Below, piece after piece: positions 61,143-64,000 of a stretch of DNA of 64,000 bases; positions within the stretch are counted from its first letter, which is position 1; each line of letters starts with the position of its first letter. The position numbers were made by a program, and so were the translations under genes. Origin of the DNA: Paenibacillus artemisiicola (GTDB lineage: Bacteria > Bacillota > Bacilli > Paenibacillales > Paenibacillaceae); the NCBI RefSeq assembly GCF_017652985.1, contig NZ_JAGGDJ010000004.1, forward strand, positions 248,001-312,000, in the 5' to 3' direction. The notes beneath the pieces are model-generated. The model did no database searches. It was not told the DNA's origin and worked only from the letters and a program-made list of their open reading frames with translations.

Positions 61143-61525
61143 TGCGGACAAACCTGCTGACTTGCATTCGAAAACCCGGCATCAGGGACGCTGCATCCTT
61201 CTCGCTGATCGTGTTTCTGGCCATCGTGCTGGCCGGATGCGTCCCTGCTCCGAAGAGCTCGATTCCGATTGCCGACATTTCCGTTACGAACAACCATCTG
61301 ATTGTCCAAAACGAAACCGGATTCGTCTGGTTCAATGCCAAGCTTACCATTGACGACAAATACACCTATGAAGCGGCGATGATGACCGCCGGCAAATCCA
61401 GCGTGCCGCTGGCAAAATTCGTTGACGACCAAGGCCATGCTTACGAACGCGGACGGTGGAGCATCCGCAATCTGACGATCGATATTACGGATACGCTGGG
61501 CCGAAAAAAGCACTTTAGCTGGTAA
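61142..61525 (+). CDS. Small lipoprotein of the envelope module
   Basis: A 127-residue lipoprotein: basic N-terminus, hydrophobic segment and lipobox SLIVFLAIVLAGCVPAP, then a ~90-residue beta-rich domain (ISVTNNHLIVQNETGFVWFN; RWSIRNLTIDITDTLG). The ATG overlaps the stop of the preceding gene (TAATG), so translation is coupled. It is the last gene of the plus-strand operon and ends at a strong palindromic terminator. Function unknown; probably an outer-face accessory of the membrane proteins encoded upstream. Confidence 0.8.
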   Translation: MRTNLLTCIRKPGIRDAASFSLIVFLAIVLAGCVPAPKSSIPIADISVTNNHLIVQNETGFVWFNAKLTIDDKYTYEAAMMTAGKSSVPLAKFVDDQGHAYERGRWSIRNLTIDITDTLGRKKHFSW

Positions 61526-61612
61526 CGTCAAACCATGCATCCTTATCAAAATCCAAGTCGGCATCACGCAAAAGCCGTACCCTCATGTTTGAAGGAACAA
61601 TCCTGAAAGCGC

Positions 61613-61646
61613 GAAGAAGGAGCTGCCGGCCGGCAGCTCCTTCTTC
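61613..61646. terminator. Perfect 34-bp palindrome, bidirectional terminator
   Basis: Arm GAAGAAGGAGCTGCCGG (61613-61629) with its exact complement at 61630-61646. It lies between the lipoprotein gene (plus) and the AraC gene (minus) and overlaps the AraC stop codon by two bases. Confidence 0.8.
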
Positions 61647-62754
61647 ACGTTTCTTTGTGATTCTCTCGTGTCCCGATACCTTCGCCCCGCATTGCCAAGC
61701 TGCGGTATTCCTTTGGGGTAACCCCATATATGGATTGAAACTTCCGATAGAAAAAGGATAAATTGTTGTACCCGATTTCTTTGGAAATGTCCTCCACGGT
61801 GTGATTGGTTAGTTTAAGCTGCAACGCCGCATGCATGAATTTTTGTTTTTGTACGAGCGCAGAATAGGTTTTCCCGGTTACGTTCTTAATGATTCGGCCT
61901 ATATGCTCCGCCGAGTACCCGAAGTGCGCGGCCGTCTGCGCCAATGTCGTGTTTAGATAGTGTTTATGAATGTAGGCGATGATTTCGATGACGGAGAGAC
62001 CGGATTGGCGTGCTCCGTCGTTTACAAACAATCGGTAGCTTTCGCTTTCTACCAATCGGCTGAAAAGAATGGTCAAATACGCTTTAATAATCTCCCGGTT
62101 CGCCGCTTGATGTCCGAACGCCTCGCATAGCAGGTTCTGAATCGTTTGTTTAATTTGCCAATTATTCGACGTATGGATCAATAAAAAGTTCTTCTCTCTC
62201 GATGCATCCGCGATAATCGAAGCGATTGTCTGACCGAGCATATGATCCCCGAGGATGTTGTAGATGAAAGCACGATCGAAAAATTCATTCTTCGCCAAAA
62301 AGTTGATGAGAATGTCATTTTCACCGCATTTGGCAATGGAATGCTCCACGTTCTTATTGAGGATAATCAAATCTCCTTCTTTCAATTCGAACCGTTCCCC
62401 TTGAATATCTTGATAGAAGGTACCGCTGTAGATGTAATTCATCTCGAATAGGTTATGGGTGTGCGCGGGCATTTGCACAAACCGGGTATGCCTGGAGATG
62501 GCGAACATTTCGCCCGTGACATGCAATCGAAGCACATCCCCCTCCAACGTGTAATGGTAAATGGAAGGATGAGTGATCGCCATAGCCGGAGCAGGGGCGC
62601 CATGAGAATCGTTTTGGACGGAGGGGCTTTTCGCTGACAGGGCACGAGCAAGAATCCGGCTTTTTACGGCGTCGTCCGTAAGATCGGTTTCTTTTAATTT
62701 CATCTCCAGATCCGTCAATTCAAATAACATACGATCCAATTCTTCATAATTCAT
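61645..62754 (-). CDS. AraC-family transcription regulator with cupin-like sensor domain
   Basis: A 369-residue regulator. A short helical N-terminus (about 1-60) precedes an AraC-type cupin ligand domain (MPAHTHNLFEMNYIYSGTFY; ELKEGDLIILNKNVEHSI) and a C-terminal double HTH (TTLAQTAAHFGYSAEHIGRI; TVEDISKEIGYNNLSFFYRK with PKEYRSLA). AGGGGAGG precedes the ATG. Such proteins activate sugar-catabolic genes. No adjacent target operon is evident; the convergent envelope operon ends against it. Confidence 0.9.
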   Translation of the reverse strand: MNYEELDRMLFELTDLEMKLKETDLTDDAVKSRILARALSAKSPSVQNDSHGAPAPAMAITHPSIYHYTLEGDVLRLHVTGEMFAISRHTRFVQMPAHTHNLFEMNYIYSGTFYQDIQGERFELKEGDLIILNKNVEHSIAKCGENDILINFLAKNEFFDRAFIYNILGDHMLGQTIASIIADASREKNFLLIHTSNNWQIKQTIQNLLCEAFGHQAANREIIKAYLTILFSRLVESESYRLFVNDGARQSGLSVIEIIAYIHKHYLNTTLAQTAAHFGYSAEHIGRIIKNVTGKTYSALVQKQKFMHAALQLKLTNHTVEDISKEIGYNNLSFFYRKFQSIYGVTPKEYRSLAMRGEGIGTRENHKET

Positions 62755-62916
62755 GATACCGCCTCCCCTGGATAGTATATCAGATTTGGTCAGTCAAATA
62801 GACAGCAGGAGATATTGGAGAACGGGGTTTCATACGTTACGATAGCCGAAAAGGTTAGTTGCCGATAAGTGCCATGATCAGGATGTACGCATGTCAAACG
62901 CGCGGAGGAAATGTTC

Positions 62917-63165
62917 ATGAAACTTGCCGATATTGAAAATGCTGCCTTGTACTCCAACCAAGCAATCAGAAGCATTGTAGAAGAAATTATCATCGAAGGC
63001 GAAAGGCTGCTGCGGATTCATACGGCTTGGCAGCTAAAAAACGGCCAAATCTTGCTCTATGAGTATTCGCCAAGAAACAGTCCCCCTAGTAACTTTTGCA
63101 TCTATGATGGTTTGGAGGATTATAACGAACTCTGCAATGAACTTGATTGGGTGCATGGAAAATAA
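62917..63165 (+). CDS. Small cytosolic protein of unknown function
   Basis: An 82-residue protein without signal or membrane segments (MKLADIENAALYSNQAIRSI; IYDGLEDYNELCNELDW). GGAGG lies eight bases before the ATG at 62917, which is preferred over the ATG six bases earlier. It is followed by a clear terminator, which supports a real monocistronic gene. No family recognised. Confidence 0.65.
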   Translation: MKLADIENAALYSNQAIRSIVEEIIIEGERLLRIHTAWQLKNGQILLYEYSPRNSPPSNFCIYDGLEDYNELCNELDWVHGK

Positions 63166-63196
63166 CGAAAAACGGCAGCCGTCGGCTGCCGTTTTT
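63166..63196 (+). terminator. Terminator of the small gene
   Basis: Inverted repeat AAAACGGCAGCC/GGCTGCCGTTTT with a short loop, then T6 on the plus strand, starting right after the stop codon. Confidence 0.9.
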
Positions 63197-63207
63197 TCAA
63201 GAGGCGA

Positions 63208-63675
63208 TTAGGTTGTCTCAGACGAATCCATGCCGTCCGGACCATCAACCATGTCGATTACACCGACGGCAATGATGGATACCGCGGCTGCTTTGCCGAG
63301 CTTCTTGGCGCCTTCTTTCATCAACCGCGTATCGTTCTCCTTCATGCCGGTCACAACTTCCTTCCCGCTTTGGACCACGTATTCGATGCCTTGGCCGGCA
63401 CCTCTGACGGTTGTCGTGACCGCATCTCCAAGATCCTCGAATCCGGTCTTCGCCTGCTGCTTATCCGACGTTATTAACCCGGCGCCAACATCCCATACCC
63501 CGCTCGCTGCTCGGCCTGCGAGCTCGCCCGTCTTCGCCGTCACTCGTTCCACGTCGTTACCGATTTCTTTGATGTAGTCACTATGGACAAGCTCCCCGGC
63601 AACGCGCACCGTACCGCCAAGTACTCTTCCCGTGAGATCGCCCGCCAGCTTTCCGACGCCCTTCAGCAAATCCAT
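63208..63675 (-). CDS. Gly/Ala/Thr-rich helical protein of unknown function
   Basis: A 155-residue protein beginning MDLLKGVGKLAGDLTGRVLG, with amphipathic, LEA-like low-complexity helices (ERVTAKTGELAGRAASGVWD) and a hydrophobic segment near the C-terminus (AAAVSIIAVGVIDMVDG). GGAGG eight bases before the ATG at 63675 fixes the start. The composition suggests a membrane-associated or stress-related protein. No family named. Confidence 0.65.
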   Translation of the reverse strand: MDLLKGVGKLAGDLTGRVLGGTVRVAGELVHSDYIKEIGNDVERVTAKTGELAGRAASGVWDVGAGLITSDKQQAKTGFEDLGDAVTTTVRGAGQGIEYVVQSGKEVVTGMKENDTRLMKEGAKKLGKAAAVSIIAVGVIDMVDGPDGMDSSETT

Positions 63676-63790
63676 TTGAACACCTCCGTATCTTCCTATA
63701 TGCTGTATAACGAGGATTGACGCCTTTCGTTTCATCCTTTTTCAACTTAGGCGATCGCGACCCCCGCCCCGGTCATCGTTTCTTTCCGCT

Positions 63791-64000
63791 TCAAGCAACC
63801 GGCCAGTCCACCGGCCTATCCGGAATGACGGCATCCGTCCTCTCCCACCGGCGAAGACTGTTGGCTTGGACTTGAACGACGATGAACAATAAATCCCCGG
63901 TACCGATATTGCGGAGCGCGCGTTCTCCATCAGGGCCAACGCGAATCGCGGTTCCTTCCGTGACTTCAAAGATATGCCCGTCCACCTGGAACTGGCCCCG
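63791..64000 (-). CDS. Cupin-domain protein (5' end outside window)
   Basis: The last 69 residues of a protein whose N-terminus lies beyond 64000. The open frame reads RGQFQVDGHIFEVTEGTAIR, followed by a VGPDGERALRNIGTGDLLF segment, the final strands of a cupin barrel. The stop is at 63791. Function unknown. Confidence 0.75.
   Translation of the reverse strand, partial: RGQFQVDGHIFEVTEGTAIRVGPDGERALRNIGTGDLLFIVVQVQANSLRRWERTDAVIPDRPVDWPVA

Noticed and set aside
1..64000. CRISPR arrays, tRNA/rRNA genes, riboswitches, prophage or defence islands
   Set aside because: No regularly spaced repeats, tRNA cloverleafs, T-box/riboswitch-like leaders, integrase, capsid or restriction genes were recognised.

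Overview
The window looks like chromosomal DNA of an endospore-forming, Gram-positive member of the Paenibacillaceae (Paenibacillus or a close relative). The grounds are a gerA-type spore germination operon, S-layer-homology (SLH) anchoring, two lipoprotein-dependent sugar ABC transporters of the Lpl/Yte style, a YesM/YesN-type two-component pair, large multidomain secreted carbohydrate enzymes, strong AGGAGG ribosome sites and frequent GTG/TTG starts. No rRNA, tRNA, CRISPR array, plasmid origin or intact mobile element was seen.

Layout. 1-3722: germination operon on the minus strand (GerAA, GerAC, a small membrane 'D' protein, GerAB cut by the window edge). 3808-13300: small redox and stress genes: an atypical thioredoxin, a monooxygenase-like ABM protein, a TauE permease, a pirin relic, an SDR, a thioredoxin/Crp-Fnr pair, a cupin, an old-yellow-enzyme reductase with a NemR-like repressor, an MDR reductase and a small kinase. 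Two shared-operator families can be read here, one fitting the Crp/Fnr regulator and one fitting the TetR repressor. 13461-20080: a sugar ABC transporter with its YesM/YesN sensor-regulator. 20081-24418: a low-density region with a secreted RCC1 protein, small genes, gene relics and many copies of a dispersed terminator-bearing repeat.

24419-38804: a carbohydrate regulon. Ten minus-strand genes run from a divergent promoter at about 36 kb: two permeases, binding protein, ThuA-like protein, TIM-barrel isomerase, MDR dehydrogenase, VOC protein, ROK kinase, a GH9 enzyme without signal peptide, and a SIS isomerase. On the plus strand are a LacI regulator, a frameshifted ThuA gene and a second VOC gene. 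Four LacI-type palindromes lie between the two arms. The likely logic is oligosaccharide import, cytosolic cleavage, phosphorylation and oxidation/isomerisation of the product; the substrate cannot be read from the sequence.

38884-51707: a GNAT gene, a two-gene membrane operon, more gene relics with repeats, a 1552-residue secreted GH38-like protein, a small kinase, and a 1165-residue secreted beta-helix (GH28-like) protein. 51963-61525: the most unusual part, an envelope module made of two HupE/UreJ-like proteins around a TPR membrane protein, an SLH-anchored purple-acid-phosphatase-like enzyme, and a divergent operon of two unknown membrane proteins, a phosphatase-like protein apparently without metal ligands, and a lipoprotein. 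The divergent promoter carries four hexamers at an exact 11-bp period next to a TATAAT box, the form of a PhoP box, which suggests a phosphate-starvation link. 61645-64000: an AraC regulator, small unknown genes, and a cupin cut by the window end.
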